Assembly (NCBI GenBank): GCA_017509785.1 | Contig: JAFWOT010000012.1 | Span: 257,476 to 321,475, forward strand | Length of the DNA: 64,000 nt | Reading direction: 5' to 3' | Origin: Clostridia bacterium | GTDB lineage: Bacteria > Bacillota > Clostridia > Christensenellales > CAG-138 | Shown here: positions 50,649 to 59,320 of the stretch, one piece after another | How positions within the stretch are numbered: the first letter of the stretch is position 1 | Layout: every line of letters starts with the position of its first letter | Program-made: the position numbers and the translations under genes | Notes under the pieces: generated by a model | The model's database searches: none | Told to the model about the DNA's origin: nothing | What the model saw: only the letters and a program-made list of their open reading frames with translations

Positions 50649-52670
50649 TCAGTAGGCTGTTGAGACCTTAACGAGCCTGCTCCTGTGGTTCTCCTTTATG
50701 AGGCCGTACTCATATGCGGAAACGAGCATCTCGAGGGAGTGGATCTCCTCTTCGATCTCGACGCCCTTATCCGTATCGCGTACCGTCATCTGGCCCTTTG
50801 TGGCAAGTATGTCCTGAACCTCGATGGTGGCTTTTATGTCCGCGTTGTCCTCGATAGCCTTCTGGAGGCTTACGAAGGGCTCATGAGCAACTATATAGAG
50901 GCCGCGGGAGTCATACGTCAGCGTATAACCGGCGATGCCTGTCGTCTTCTGATAATACCTCGAGAAGCCGCCGTCGATGACGATGAGCTTGCCGTTCGCC
51001 TTGATGGGGTTCTCGCCGTTGATCTTCTCAACGGGGATATGACCGTTGACTATGACGGAGTTTTCGGTATTCTCTATGCCGAACTCGTGCATTATGTTGA
51101 TGGCCATGTCCTCCGTATCCTGATAGGAATAATAGGCGTTGCGCTTCTCCTTGTGAGTCTTGGAATCGTCTATCTCGACGCGCTCGAAGGTCGTCATCTT
51201 GTTCTTTCCGAAGAAGGGGGAATCGGGCCCGCACCAGAGATACCACATGAGGTCGAGCTCCTCCGGCGTGCGCTCTTCGGGCTCCTTATGATAGATGCGC
51301 TTGACCTCGGAATCGAGGTAATCGAAGAGCTCCTTGCCGTGCCGCGCAACTCCGCCGAGCTCCACGTCCTTGAAGGTACCGTCCTCGTTCATGGGAACGA
51401 GAGCGTGGTAAAGCAGGTTGTTGTTCACTATGAGGTACATCGAACCGCGTTCGATGAAGAAACGCATATGCTTCTGCAGGCGGGGGCTCTTGAGGAAGCT
51501 CTGCTGAAGCTCGTCGATGATGGCCTGCTCCTCGTCGGTGAGCCTGTAGGGATCCTTGAGATCGATAGTCGGGAAATCGGCGTCCTTGATGGGATGCTGC
51601 ACGCCCTCTATCGTGATGGTGGAATGCTCTTTATTGATGCCCTCGAGCAGGAGACGGTGATCGAGCTTGAAATTGGGGTTGCGCTTTATCATCTGCCCCT
51701 CGAGCTTATGCATTATGACGAATATCGCCTTATGGAGCTTCGCGCGGATATTGATCTCGGGGTTGTCGTAATATGCGTCCACGGAGGTCTTCCTCGGGCG
51801 GAACACGAGAGCGGACTTATAAGTCTCCTGCGCAAACATGAGCAGATGCCTGAGGTTGATGCCGTAAACGTCCTCGATGAGCTCGAGGTTGCCGTGACGG
51901 AAGCTGTTCGTCAGCACGCCGGAGATGCAGGTCTTGTCGCCCATCGCGGCTCCCATCCAAAGGATATCATGGTTGCCCCATTGGATATCAACGGAGGGAT
52001 GATCGAGAAGAAGATCGAGTATGCGGTGGGGCTCAGGGCCGCGGTCGTAGATATCGCCGACGATGTGCATCCTTTCGACGGCAAGGCGCTTTATGGCGTC
52101 CGTCAGGGCGACGATGACGTTCTCGGCGTAATCATAGCGGATTATGGAATCGAAGATCTCGTCGTAATAGCCGTCAAGATCGTGGAAGTTGACGCGTGCG
52201 GTCAGGAGCTCTTCGATTATGTACGCAAACTTCGGGTCGATATTTTTTCTCACGCGGGACCTGGTATACTTGCTCGAGACCTTGCGGCCAAGCTGAATGA
52301 GAAGACGAAGCGTCCTTTTGAACCACGCGTCCTTATCCTCAACGTTTTCAAGCTCAAGCGCGATCTTCTGGCGCGGATAATAGACAATGGTCGCAAGAGT
52401 TTCCATCTCGTCAAAGGTCAGCTCGTCCTTGAAAAGCCTCGTGATCTCGTTCCTGATAACGCCCGAGCAGTTGTTGAGAATATGCTCGAACGCGTCGCCC
52501 TGGCCGTGCAGGTCGCTCATGAAATGCTCGGTGGATTTAGGGAGCGCGAGAATGGAGCTGAGGTTGACTATCTCAGTCATCGCGTCCTCCTGGGTCGGGA
52601 AGGATTTTGCAAGCTGATTCAGAAAGCGGAGATTGGCTGTGATCTCCTGCTCGTCAACGAGTTTTTTCAT
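50649..52670 (-). CDS. fbp: Class III fructose-1,6-bisphosphatase
   Basis: A 673-residue class III FBPase, the Firmicute-specific gluconeogenic type with a calcineurin-like metallophosphatase core: MSDLHGQGDAFEHILNN (first metal motif), IVGDIYDRGPEPHRIL, VDIQWGNHDILWMGAA and a late VNGHIPVEK. Length is as expected. GGAGG lies nine bases upstream of the ATG at 52670; a TTG two codons earlier is only three bases from the site and is rejected. Confidence 0.97.
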   Translation of the reverse strand: MKKLVDEQEITANLRFLNQLAKSFPTQEDAMTEIVNLSSILALPKSTEHFMSDLHGQGDAFEHILNNCSGVIRNEITRLFKDELTFDEMETLATIVYYPRQKIALELENVEDKDAWFKRTLRLLIQLGRKVSSKYTRSRVRKNIDPKFAYIIEELLTARVNFHDLDGYYDEIFDSIIRYDYAENVIVALTDAIKRLAVERMHIVGDIYDRGPEPHRILDLLLDHPSVDIQWGNHDILWMGAAMGDKTCISGVLTNSFRHGNLELIEDVYGINLRHLLMFAQETYKSALVFRPRKTSVDAYYDNPEINIRAKLHKAIFVIMHKLEGQMIKRNPNFKLDHRLLLEGINKEHSTITIEGVQHPIKDADFPTIDLKDPYRLTDEEQAIIDELQQSFLKSPRLQKHMRFFIERGSMYLIVNNNLLYHALVPMNEDGTFKDVELGGVARHGKELFDYLDSEVKRIYHKEPEERTPEELDLMWYLWCGPDSPFFGKNKMTTFERVEIDDSKTHKEKRNAYYSYQDTEDMAINIMHEFGIENTENSVIVNGHIPVEKINGENPIKANGKLIVIDGGFSRYYQKTTGIAGYTLTYDSRGLYIVAHEPFVSLQKAIEDNADIKATIEVQDILATKGQMTVRDTDKGVEIEEEIHSLEMLVSAYEYGLIKENHRSRLVKVSTAY

Positions 52671-52702
52671 TGGCAAGTACCTCCATATGCGTTGATGTTA
52701 GT

Positions 52703-52711
52703 ATTATAGCA
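52703..52711 (-). promoter_or_regulatory. Extended -10 promoter of fbp
   Basis: Reverse strand TGC-TATAAT, about 33 bases upstream of the ATG; the -35 region (TTATTC at 16 bases) is weak. Confidence 0.6.
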
Positions 52712-52746
52712 CAGGTAACACGGGAATAACAGCATAAAAAGATATT

Positions 52747-53718
52747 TTATTCATAAAGCCCGAGAGCGCTCTCAAGCCTCCGCTTCACGTCCCCGCGAAG
52801 TTCGGTCGGCTCGAGTACCTCGACCATGCTGCCGTACTGGCAGACCCAATTGATAAAGCCCTCGCCGACGGCTGCTTCCACCCGAGCGATGAAATGCTCC
52901 TCCCCATCCTTCTTGACGGGGATATCCTCGCCGAATCTGTCAAAGAGTTCGTTTAGGAGTTCCATCCTGCAGCGGAGCATTATTCGCTTCGTTTCGCCCG
53001 AAAACATATAGAGATGCTTTGCGGCGTAACCGTTGGCGTCGAATGGCTCCTTGTATTCGCTCACCTCGCTGACGGGCTTTGCCGGGGCTTCCTCGATGCG
53101 GACGTCGCGGATCCTGTCGAGCCTGTAATGCGAGAGGCCGGGTTTATCGTTCATGTTGGCAACGAGATAATACCTGTCCTGCACCCAGACCATTGCGTAA
53201 GGGCTGACGAAATACCGCTTGCCGCGGCGCTGGACGATGTCGTTCTTCATGATGTTCCTCTTGTAATATAGGAACGAGACCGTCCTGCCTGAGGCGATGC
53301 CGTAATTGATCATCTCGATCGTGCGGTAGACCTCCTCGTTTCCGAACTTCCGTCCGTGGATGTTGGATGCGTTCTTCAGACCTTCCCGCTGATATACGCT
53401 CAAAAACCCGGTCAGCTTATCAGACAGAGACCGGGTCTTCAGCTCCGTAACGAACGGGGCCGCCTGTACGGCGGAGATCATAAGCATGATCTCCGCAAGC
53501 GTGAATTTTCGATTCCGTAAATAGAAGCCCTTCGCGGTCGTCACGATATCGACGCCGTACTCCGTCAGCGCTTCGATATCGCGGTAGACGGAGCGGCGGT
53601 CGGTGACGTGATCGCGTCGGCTGAGCTCTGCCAGCAGGGCCTTGCTGTTCAGGATATGCTCCTCGTCAGTCAGCTCGTAAAGTATGTCGAGCAGGACGAG
53701 CATCCTAACCTTCATCAT
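52747..53718 (-). CDS. WYL-domain transcriptional regulator
   Basis: A 323-residue regulator. The N-terminus is a winged helix of the HTH_11 type (MLVLLDILYELTDE, RRSVYRDIEALTEYG about 45-60); residues 140-230 form the WYL domain (RYFVSPYAMVWVQDRYYLVA, close to the canonical P-x-x-hydrophobic-WYL segment); a WCX-like C-terminus follows. WYL domains bind nucleic acid or nucleotide ligands and often control DNA-damage or phage-response genes. It begins one base after the NlpC/P60 gene and is probably co-transcribed with it; no target is evident. Confidence 0.9.
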   Translation of the reverse strand: MMKVRMLVLLDILYELTDEEHILNSKALLAELSRRDHVTDRRSVYRDIEALTEYGVDIVTTAKGFYLRNRKFTLAEIMLMISAVQAAPFVTELKTRSLSDKLTGFLSVYQREGLKNASNIHGRKFGNEEVYRTIEMINYGIASGRTVSFLYYKRNIMKNDIVQRRGKRYFVSPYAMVWVQDRYYLVANMNDKPGLSHYRLDRIRDVRIEEAPAKPVSEVSEYKEPFDANGYAAKHLYMFSGETKRIMLRCRMELLNELFDRFGEDIPVKKDGEEHFIARVEAAVGEGFINWVCQYGSMVEVLEPTELRGDVKRRLESALGLYE

Positions 53719-53719
53719 A

Positions 53720-55291
53720 TCAGTCGAAGACTCTCCTTCCCCACGCGAAGTGGCTTACGGACCATGCGCCGTAATCGCTGTAACAGATCTGCCCTTGCGA
53801 GCTCGAAGCATGGATGAACCTGTTGTTGCCGAGGTAAACGGCAACGTGACTGATATAGGAATGCGCGTCGTTATAGAAGAAAATGAGATCGCCGCGCCTG
53901 AGATCGGCCTTGGTGTTTATCCTCGTCCACCCGTCGTAGGCGGCAAAGCCGGCAGCGGAAAGCCTGCCGATATTGACGCCGACCTGCTTGAGGCAGTAAT
54001 AGACGAGACCGGAGCAATCGAATGTATCCGGGCCGCTTCCGCCGAGAACGTAGGGCTTGCCGAGCTGAGCTTCAAGCACGGAAATGAACGATTCCACGGA
54101 CCCGGAAGGCGCGCTTGTGGGCTTGGGGGTATTCGTGGGCTTCGGAGTCGGCGTTGCGGTCGGCTTGGGAGTATTCGTGGGCTTCGGAGTCGGTGTGGCC
54201 GTCGGCTTCGGAGTAGGCGTGGCAGTGGGTTTGGGAGTCGGCGTAGCAGTCGGCCTGGGAGTGGCGGTCGGCTTAGGAGTCGGCTTCGGAGTCGGGGTTG
54301 CCGTCGGCTTCGGAGTATTAGTCGGCTTCGGGGTATTCGTGGGCTTCGGAGTGTTCGTCGGTTTCGGAGTGGGCCTCGGCTTCGGAGTAGGGGTGGGCTT
54401 CGGTGTGTTCGTAGGCCTTGGCGTGGGAGTGTAAGTGGGTCTCGAGGTCGGAGTGTTCGTGGGTATGGGAGTCGGCACGGAGGTGGGCTCCTGAGTCGGC
54501 TCACGCGTAGGCTCCGGAGTTTCGGGGAGCTGCTCCGTGCGAACGGGATCGATGTATCCCTCGGTGGGCTCGGTAATCGGATAATCGGGGAACGGCTCGA
54601 TGATTATCGGGCGTCCTTCCGCATCGAGCGCGTCAAGAGAGAACAACAGCGATCTCGTTGCCATGTCGGCCTTCCCGTCAATACGGATATTGTTGACTGA
54701 CTGGAAATCCTCAAGAGCGTTCTCGGTTGCTACTCCGAAATATCCGTTCTGCTTATCATCATAGTAGCCGAGGTCGTTCAGCCTCTGCTGAAGGGTCGTA
54801 ACGTCCTCGCCGATATTGCCGTATTCGAGAACGTATTCCTTCGCGGCGTCGGAAAAGAGCAGATCGAGCAGGGGCTCGTCCGCAACGCCGGTCTGGGTCA
54901 TATAATGGGTGCGCTGAAAGAGCTTTACGGCGTTCGCCACGGATTGATTGTAGACTGTGCCGGGCTCGTCCGAATCCATATAGAAGAGCTCCATGAGCCG
55001 CATCTGGATGTACGCGACCCTTTCATCCTCCTCGCCCACCTCGAAGGTCTCGTTCCCGAATTCGGGGACGTGATCGGGATCGAGATACGCGGGATCCTCG
55101 GTCGGCTCCGCGTATCCCTCGTCGGACTGCGGGGGGACGGTCGCATCGGCTGAGGTTTCGCCGCTCCTTTCAGGTGAGTTGAATATAAGGGGTATCGCGA
55201 CGAACACCGCCGCAAGCGCCCCGATAACTGTCAAAAAGGGGAGGCGCAGCCATCGAAGTGTTGCCTTGACAGCGCCGTTTTTACGAGACAT
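53720..55291 (-). CDS. NlpC/P60 peptidoglycan hydrolase with two peptidoglycan-binding domains
   Basis: A 523-residue cell-wall hydrolase. One N-terminal membrane anchor (about 17-37), an acidic segment, two PG_binding_1 repeats (about 95-155 and 160-220, the second with [21 protein letters not shown]), a Pro/Thr linker of about 135 residues made of TPKPT-like units, and a C-terminal NlpC/P60 domain with the catalytic Cys in [12 protein letters not shown] and His in [19 protein letters not shown]. It should cut stem peptides near the membrane. The ATG at 55291 has AGGA upstream; a longer reading starts within the promoter region. Confidence 0.92.
   Translation of the reverse strand: MSRKNGAVKATLRWLRLPFLTVIGALAAVFVAIPLIFNSPERSGETSADATVPPQSDEGYAEPTEDPAYLDPDHVPEFGNETFEVGEEDERVAYIQMRLMELFYMDSDEPGTVYNQSVANAVKLFQRTHYMTQTGVADEPLLDLLFSDAAKEYVLEYGNIGEDVTTLQQRLNDLGYYDDKQNGYFGVATENALEDFQSVNNIRIDGKADMATRSLLFSLDALDAEGRPIIIEPFPDYPITEPTEGYIDPVRTEQLPETPEPTREPTQEPTSVPTPIPTNTPTSRPTYTPTPRPTNTPKPTPTPKPRPTPKPTNTPKPTNTPKPTNTPKPTATPTPKPTPKPTATPRPTATPTPKPTATPTPKPTATPTPKPTNTPKPTATPTPKPTNTPKPTSAPSGSVESFISVLEAQLGKPYVLGGSGPDTFDCSGLVYYCLKQVGVNIGRLSAAGFAAYDGWTRINTKADLRRGDLIFFYNDAHSYISHVAVYLGNNRFIHASSSQGQICYSDYGAWSVSHFAWGRRVFD
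54110..54480. repeat. Tandem repeat DNA encoding the Pro/Thr linker
   Basis: Short units reading gtgggcttcggagtc or close variants repeat about 20 times on the plus strand; on the coding strand they encode TP(K/R)PT and TPTP units. This is prone to slippage and copy-number change. Confidence 0.85.
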
Positions 55292-55343
55292 CGTATCATT
55301 TCCTTTCGGTCGAATATGAGCAAAGCAAAATTTGCACAATAGT

Positions 55344-55352
55344 ATTATACCA
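55344..55352 (-). promoter_or_regulatory. Extended -10 promoter of the NlpC/P60-WYL operon
   Basis: Reverse strand TGG-TATAAT, about 55 bases upstream of the start; no good -35 is visible. Confidence 0.6.
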
Positions 55353-55427
55353 TAGACGACCGTTTTTTTCGACATTAAAAACAGCGGGATTTTGAATTCT
55401 TTGTTAAGAAATCGGTACTTTTACGCC

Positions 55428-56159
55428 TCATTTTATGACAGAGCTGAATATGACGACTCCCTTGCCGAACAATTCACGTATGCATTTTATGAGTTCGTTC
55501 GCCCGGCCTTTCGTGAGATCGTATACGGTCACGGCGTCCGGAGCGAGTGTCGAAAGCATCGCGAGTATGCAGGCGCGGTCGATATGTGCGCATTCGATCC
55601 TGCAGCCCGATCCGTCGCAGATAATACACGAGCCGTCGAAGTGCAGAAGCAGGCACACTTCATTATGTAAAGGCAGATCCCTTTCAGCCCTGGACGCGAC
55701 CTCGAGAAGGCGCATCAGGTCGACGTACTGTCTGTCAAAGAGAACGCGCTCGGCGGCCCTGTCGGCGGCGAGGGCCCATGTTTCGAGAAGCTCCCCAAGC
55801 CTGAAATGCAGGAAGCCCTCCAGAATAAGCATATTGTTCCGTTGAAAGTATTCCGCGGCTTTTCGCCTTACGAATATCTCGTCGCTCACATCATCGGTCA
55901 GCCGGATGGCTTCGGGCAGGATCAGTTTTGCTTCCGGGGCCGAGACCGGCAGGAGCCCGACGAGTCTTCTCATCTCAGTCGGCTTCAGATCGGAGACGAT
56001 CGCCTTAGCTGCCGCCGCGGATAACGATTCCGTACCGGGCTCGTCTGCCGCGACCGTAAATCCACCGCCCTTTCTTTTAGAAAAACGAGCGCCGGACCCA
56101 CGCAGTCTCTCTTCGAGGGAACAGGGATCGGAATACGAAATTATCAATATTTCCCGCAT
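55428..56159 (-). CDS. ytxC: YtxC-like sporulation protein
   Basis: A 243-residue protein resembling YtxC: FQRNNMLILEGFLHFRLGELLETWALAADRAAERVL in the middle (split: LILEGFLHFRL and AADRAAERVLFDRQYVDLMRLL), then CLLLHFDGSCIICDGSG. ytxC lies next to thrS in Bacillus, and here it is immediately divergent from the thrS leader, which supports the call. In Bacillus it is expressed under sporulation sigma factors, role unknown. GAGGAG precedes the ATG. Confidence 0.75.
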   Translation of the reverse strand: MREILIISYSDPCSLEERLRGSGARFSKRKGGGFTVAADEPGTESLSAAAAKAIVSDLKPTEMRRLVGLLPVSAPEAKLILPEAIRLTDDVSDEIFVRRKAAEYFQRNNMLILEGFLHFRLGELLETWALAADRAAERVLFDRQYVDLMRLLEVASRAERDLPLHNEVCLLLHFDGSCIICDGSGCRIECAHIDRACILAMLSTLAPDAVTVYDLTKGRANELIKCIRELFGKGVVIFSSVIK

Positions 56160-56215
56160 AAAAGCTCCTCAAATAATATTCACTACTAATATGTTCAGAA
56201 TTTCGATTTTTGTGA

Positions 56216-56244
56216 TTGACATTTTCTGTTTGGAGTGCTATAAT
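56216..56244 (+). promoter_or_regulatory. Promoter of thrS
   Basis: TTGACA (56216-56221), 17-base spacer, TATAAT (56239-56244) with an extended TGC in front. A full consensus match. Confidence 0.93.
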
Positions 56245-56250
56245 GATATT

Positions 56251-56475
56251 TAAGAGAATATCGGGTCGACCGGGGACATGGCTCTTCACCCGCCGTCTTT
56301 TTAGAGAGCGCCGCACCAGCTGCAAGCGGAGCAGACGAAGGAAGCGTTACCGCCCCGTGACCGATGGGTTTACGGCCGCCTTGAAGGGTCGTATCGAGTG
56401 GGGAATCATCCCAATCGAGGTGGAACCGCGGTAAATTGCCGTCCTCGTTTTTTGAGGGCGGCTTTTGATATTATA
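56251..56475 (+). promoter_or_regulatory. Threonine T-box leader with terminator
   Basis: The 250-base leader before thrS has the T-box sequence AGGTGGAACCGCGG (56418-56431), followed by the terminator GCCGTCCTC/GAGGGCGGC (56438-56462) and TTTT. An AGAGAGC element (about 56302-56308) marks stem I. Two ACC threonine codons at 56348-56350 and 56359-56361 are candidate specifiers. Uncharged tRNA-Thr should favour the antiterminator and so expression of thrS. Confidence 0.93.
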
Positions 56476-56497
56476 AATCAATTTAAGGAGATATGAT

Positions 56498-58408
56498 ATG
56501 ATCAACATCACATTGCCCGACGGCTCCGTTAAGGAGTTCGAATCCGGCGTAACGGCGTTTGACGTTGCCGAGTCGATCAGCCCCCGTCTGCGCAAAGCCG
56601 TGCTTGCTGCCGAGATCGACGGCGAGCGCCGCGACGCATTTGCGCCCATCGACCACGACTGTTCTTTAAAGCTCCTCACCTTCAACGATGAGGACGGCAG
56701 GTGGACCCTCCGCCATACGGGCTCGCACGTTCTGGCTCAGGCCGTCAAGAAGGTCAAGCCCGAGGCGAAGCTCGCGATAGGCCCCGCGATCGAGAACGGT
56801 TTCTATTATGATTTCGACGTTGACGAGCCCTTCACGCCGGACGATCTCGTTCTCATCGAGAAGGAGATGGCTAAGATCTGCGAGGAGAAGCTCCCGCTCG
56901 AGCGTTTTGAGCTCCCCCGCGAGGAGGCCATAAAATTCATGGCAGACCGCGGCGAACCCTATAAGGTCGAGCTCATTGAGGATCTTCCCGAAGACGCGAC
57001 CATCAGCTTCTATAAGCAGGGCGATTTCGTCGACCTCTGCGCCGGCCCTCACGTTGAGAATACCGGCAAGGTCAAAAACTTCAAGCTTATGAGCATCGCG
57101 GGCGCGTATTGGCGCGGCAGCGAAAAGAACAAGATGCTCCAGCGCATATACGGCACGGCTTTTGAAAAGAAAGCGGAGCTCGACGAGTACATCACCATGA
57201 TCGAGGAAGCCAAGAAGCGCGACCACCGCAAGCTCGGCAAGGAGTTAGGGCTCTTTACTTTCATGGACGAAGGCCCCGGCTTCCCCTTCTATCTGCCCAA
57301 GGGCATGGTGCTGAGGAACACCCTCATCGACTATTGGCGCGAAGTGCATAAGAAGTGGGATTACGTCGAGATCTCCACCCCCATAATGCTGAACCGCACC
57401 CTCTGGGAGCGTTCCGGCCATTGGGATCATTATAAGAACAATATGTACACGACCGTCATAGACGACGTCGACTTTGCGATAAAGCCCATGAACTGCCCCG
57501 GCAGCATCCTCGTTTACGGGACGGAGCCCCGCTCCTACCGCGATCTGCCCCTGCGTTACGGCGAGCTCGGCCTCGTCCACAGGCATGAGCTTTCCGGCGC
57601 ACTGCACGGAATGTTCCGCGTGCGCTGCTTCACGCAGGACGACGCGCACATCCTCCTTGCCAAGGATCAGATCAAGAACGAGGTCATCCGTATCGCGAGC
57701 CTCTTCGACGAGGTTTACAGCATGTTCGGGCTTCCCTACACGATCGAGCTCTCCACGATGCCCGAGGATCACATCGGCTCCGTTGAGGATTGGGATATCG
57801 CGACCGCAGCTCTTGCGGACGCCATCACGAGCATAGGCAAGGAGTACGTCATCAACCCCGGCGACGGCGCCTTCTACGGCCCGAAACTCGACTTCCACAT
57901 CAAGGACTGCCTCGGCCGTACCTGGCAGTGCGGCACGATCCAGCTCGATTATCAGCTCCCCGGGAGGTTCGATCTCGAGTACACCGGCTCCGACGGAATG
58001 AAGCATTGCCCCGTTATGATACACCGCGTTGTGTTCGGCTCCATCGAGCGCTTCATCGGCGTGATCACGGAGCATTTCGCGGGCGCCTTCCCCACCTGGC
58101 TCTCCCCCGTACAGGTAAAGGTCATGGCAATGACCGACCGCACCGCAGAGCAGGCGAAGGCTGTCGCCGCCGAACTCGAGGCCGAGGGTCTCAGGGTCGA
58201 GACCGACCTCAGGAACGAGAAGATAGGCTTCAAGATCCGCGAGGCTCAGCTTCAGAAGATCCCCTATATGCTCATCATCGGCGATAAGGAAGTAGAAAAC
58301 GGCGTTGTCGCGGTACGTTCCCGCAAGGGCGGCGATCTCGGCACGATGCCCCTTGCCGATTTCAAGGCTAAGGTGCTCGAGGAAGTCAAGTCCCGCGCCC
58401 GCGAATAA
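56498..58408 (+). CDS. thrS: Threonine--tRNA ligase
   Basis: A 636-residue class II synthetase with all domains: TGS (MINITLPDGSVKEFESGVTA), second additional (editing) domain around HTGSHVLAQAV, catalytic core with KPMNCPGSILVY (zinc Cys) and HRHELSGALHGMFRVRCFTQDD (motif 2), and an anticodon-binding C-terminus from about 530. AAGGAG precedes the ATG. Regulated by the T-box leader. Confidence 0.98.
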   Translation: MINITLPDGSVKEFESGVTAFDVAESISPRLRKAVLAAEIDGERRDAFAPIDHDCSLKLLTFNDEDGRWTLRHTGSHVLAQAVKKVKPEAKLAIGPAIENGFYYDFDVDEPFTPDDLVLIEKEMAKICEEKLPLERFELPREEAIKFMADRGEPYKVELIEDLPEDATISFYKQGDFVDLCAGPHVENTGKVKNFKLMSIAGAYWRGSEKNKMLQRIYGTAFEKKAELDEYITMIEEAKKRDHRKLGKELGLFTFMDEGPGFPFYLPKGMVLRNTLIDYWREVHKKWDYVEISTPIMLNRTLWERSGHWDHYKNNMYTTVIDDVDFAIKPMNCPGSILVYGTEPRSYRDLPLRYGELGLVHRHELSGALHGMFRVRCFTQDDAHILLAKDQIKNEVIRIASLFDEVYSMFGLPYTIELSTMPEDHIGSVEDWDIATAALADAITSIGKEYVINPGDGAFYGPKLDFHIKDCLGRTWQCGTIQLDYQLPGRFDLEYTGSDGMKHCPVMIHRVVFGSIERFIGVITEHFAGAFPTWLSPVQVKVMAMTDRTAEQAKAVAAELEAEGLRVETDLRNEKIGFKIREAQLQKIPYMLIIGDKEVENGVVAVRSRKGGDLGTMPLADFKAKVLEEVKSRARE

Positions 58409-58420
58409 CAGCATAAAACC

Positions 58421-58452
58421 AACCACCGGGGACGGTTCCCGGTGGTTAGTTA
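58421..58452 (+). terminator. Terminator of thrS
   Basis: AACCACCGGG and CCCGGTGGTT form a perfect 10-bp stem around GACGGTT, followed by AGTTATTT. Confidence 0.82.
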
Positions 58453-58540
58453 TTTGAACGCTCATCGACACAAAAAACAATTGACCGAAAGAACCGTCCT
58501 CGCGGTCACTTGGCGAATTTTCAGAAAGGCAGGTAAGTTT

Positions 58541-59251
58541 ATGCCCATTCCCACCCCACACATCACCGCCAAGGAGGGCGATTTCGCGAAGACCGTCCTT
58601 ATGCCCGGCGACCCGAAGAGGGCGCAGTTCATCGCCGAGAATTTTCTTGAGGACGCCGTCCTCGTGAACGACGTGCGCGGCATTCGCGGCTACACCGGTT
58701 ATTATAAGGGAAAACGAGTTTCCGTCATGGCCTCAGGTATGGGGCAGCCCTCGATAGGCATCTACTCCTATGAGCTCTTCAATTTCTATGGAGTGGAGAA
58801 CATCATCCGCGTCGGCTCCGCAGGCTCAATCCACAAGGATCTGCATATCCGCGATATAGTCCTTGCCCAGGGCGCATGCACGAACTCCAACTACGCCTCA
58901 CAGTACGAGCTTCCCGGCACTTACGCTCCCATCTGCAGCTACAAGCTTTTGAGGAAGGCTGCCGATATCGCCGAGAAGATGGGTCTTCGTTACATGGTCG
59001 GCAACATACTCTCATCCGACACGTTCTATGACGATTCCATGGGCACCATGAAGTGGGCGAAGATGGGAGTGCTCGCCGTCGAGATGGAATCCGCCGCGCT
59101 CTACATGAACGCCGCGAGAGCCGGCAAGAACGCGCTGTGCATATGCACGATCTCCGACAGCATCGTCAACGACGAGCCGGAGACCACCGCCGAGGAACGC
59201 CAGACGAGCTTCACCGCAATGATGGAACTTGCGCTGGAGGTAGCGGAATAA
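58541..59251 (+). CDS. deoD: Purine-nucleoside phosphorylase (DeoD type)
   Basis: A 236-residue trimeric/hexameric-type PNP: MPIPTPHITAKEGDFAKTVL with the phosphate-binding GDPKRAQFIA, MGQPSIGIYSYEL, VGSAGSIHKDLHIRD, and VEMESAALYM then ISDSIVNDE (purine-site Asp). Splits purine (deoxy)nucleosides with phosphate. The ATG at 58541 matches the family start, with AAAGGCAGG upstream; an in-frame upstream extension begins within the thrS terminator. Confidence 0.96.
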   Translation: MPIPTPHITAKEGDFAKTVLMPGDPKRAQFIAENFLEDAVLVNDVRGIRGYTGYYKGKRVSVMASGMGQPSIGIYSYELFNFYGVENIIRVGSAGSIHKDLHIRDIVLAQGACTNSNYASQYELPGTYAPICSYKLLRKAADIAEKMGLRYMVGNILSSDTFYDDSMGTMKWAKMGVLAVEMESAALYMNAARAGKNALCICTISDSIVNDEPETTAEERQTSFTAMMELALEVAE

Positions 59252-59273
59252 GCTATCCGGTCTGTCAAAATTC

Positions 59274-59302
59274 AGGGGCGCTGCGAAAATCGCAGCGCCC
59301 CT
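59274..59302. terminator. Long hairpin between deoD and the anti-sigma-like gene
   Basis: AGGGGCGCTGCGA and TCGCAGCGCCCCT form a perfect 13-bp stem with a three-base loop between convergent genes. The T-runs on both sides are short (GTCAAATT; GAATTTTG). Confidence 0.75.
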
Positions 59303-59320
59303 GTCAAATTCCGTTCCCCG

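Noticed and set aside
50685..52709. Open frame of 674 codons antisense to fbp
   Set aside because: Mirrors the codon pattern of the well-supported fbp gene; no similarity to any family.
54084..54434. Gly-Val repeat protein on the plus strand
   Set aside because: It is the complement of the Pro/Thr linker repeats of the NlpC/P60 gene.
54110..54480. CRISPR-like tandem repetition
   Set aside because: The units are short, contiguous and imperfect, without spacers, and encode a protein linker.
57245..58561. Open frame antisense to thrS
   Set aside because: thrS is certain; the antisense frame runs through its terminator and has no initiation site.
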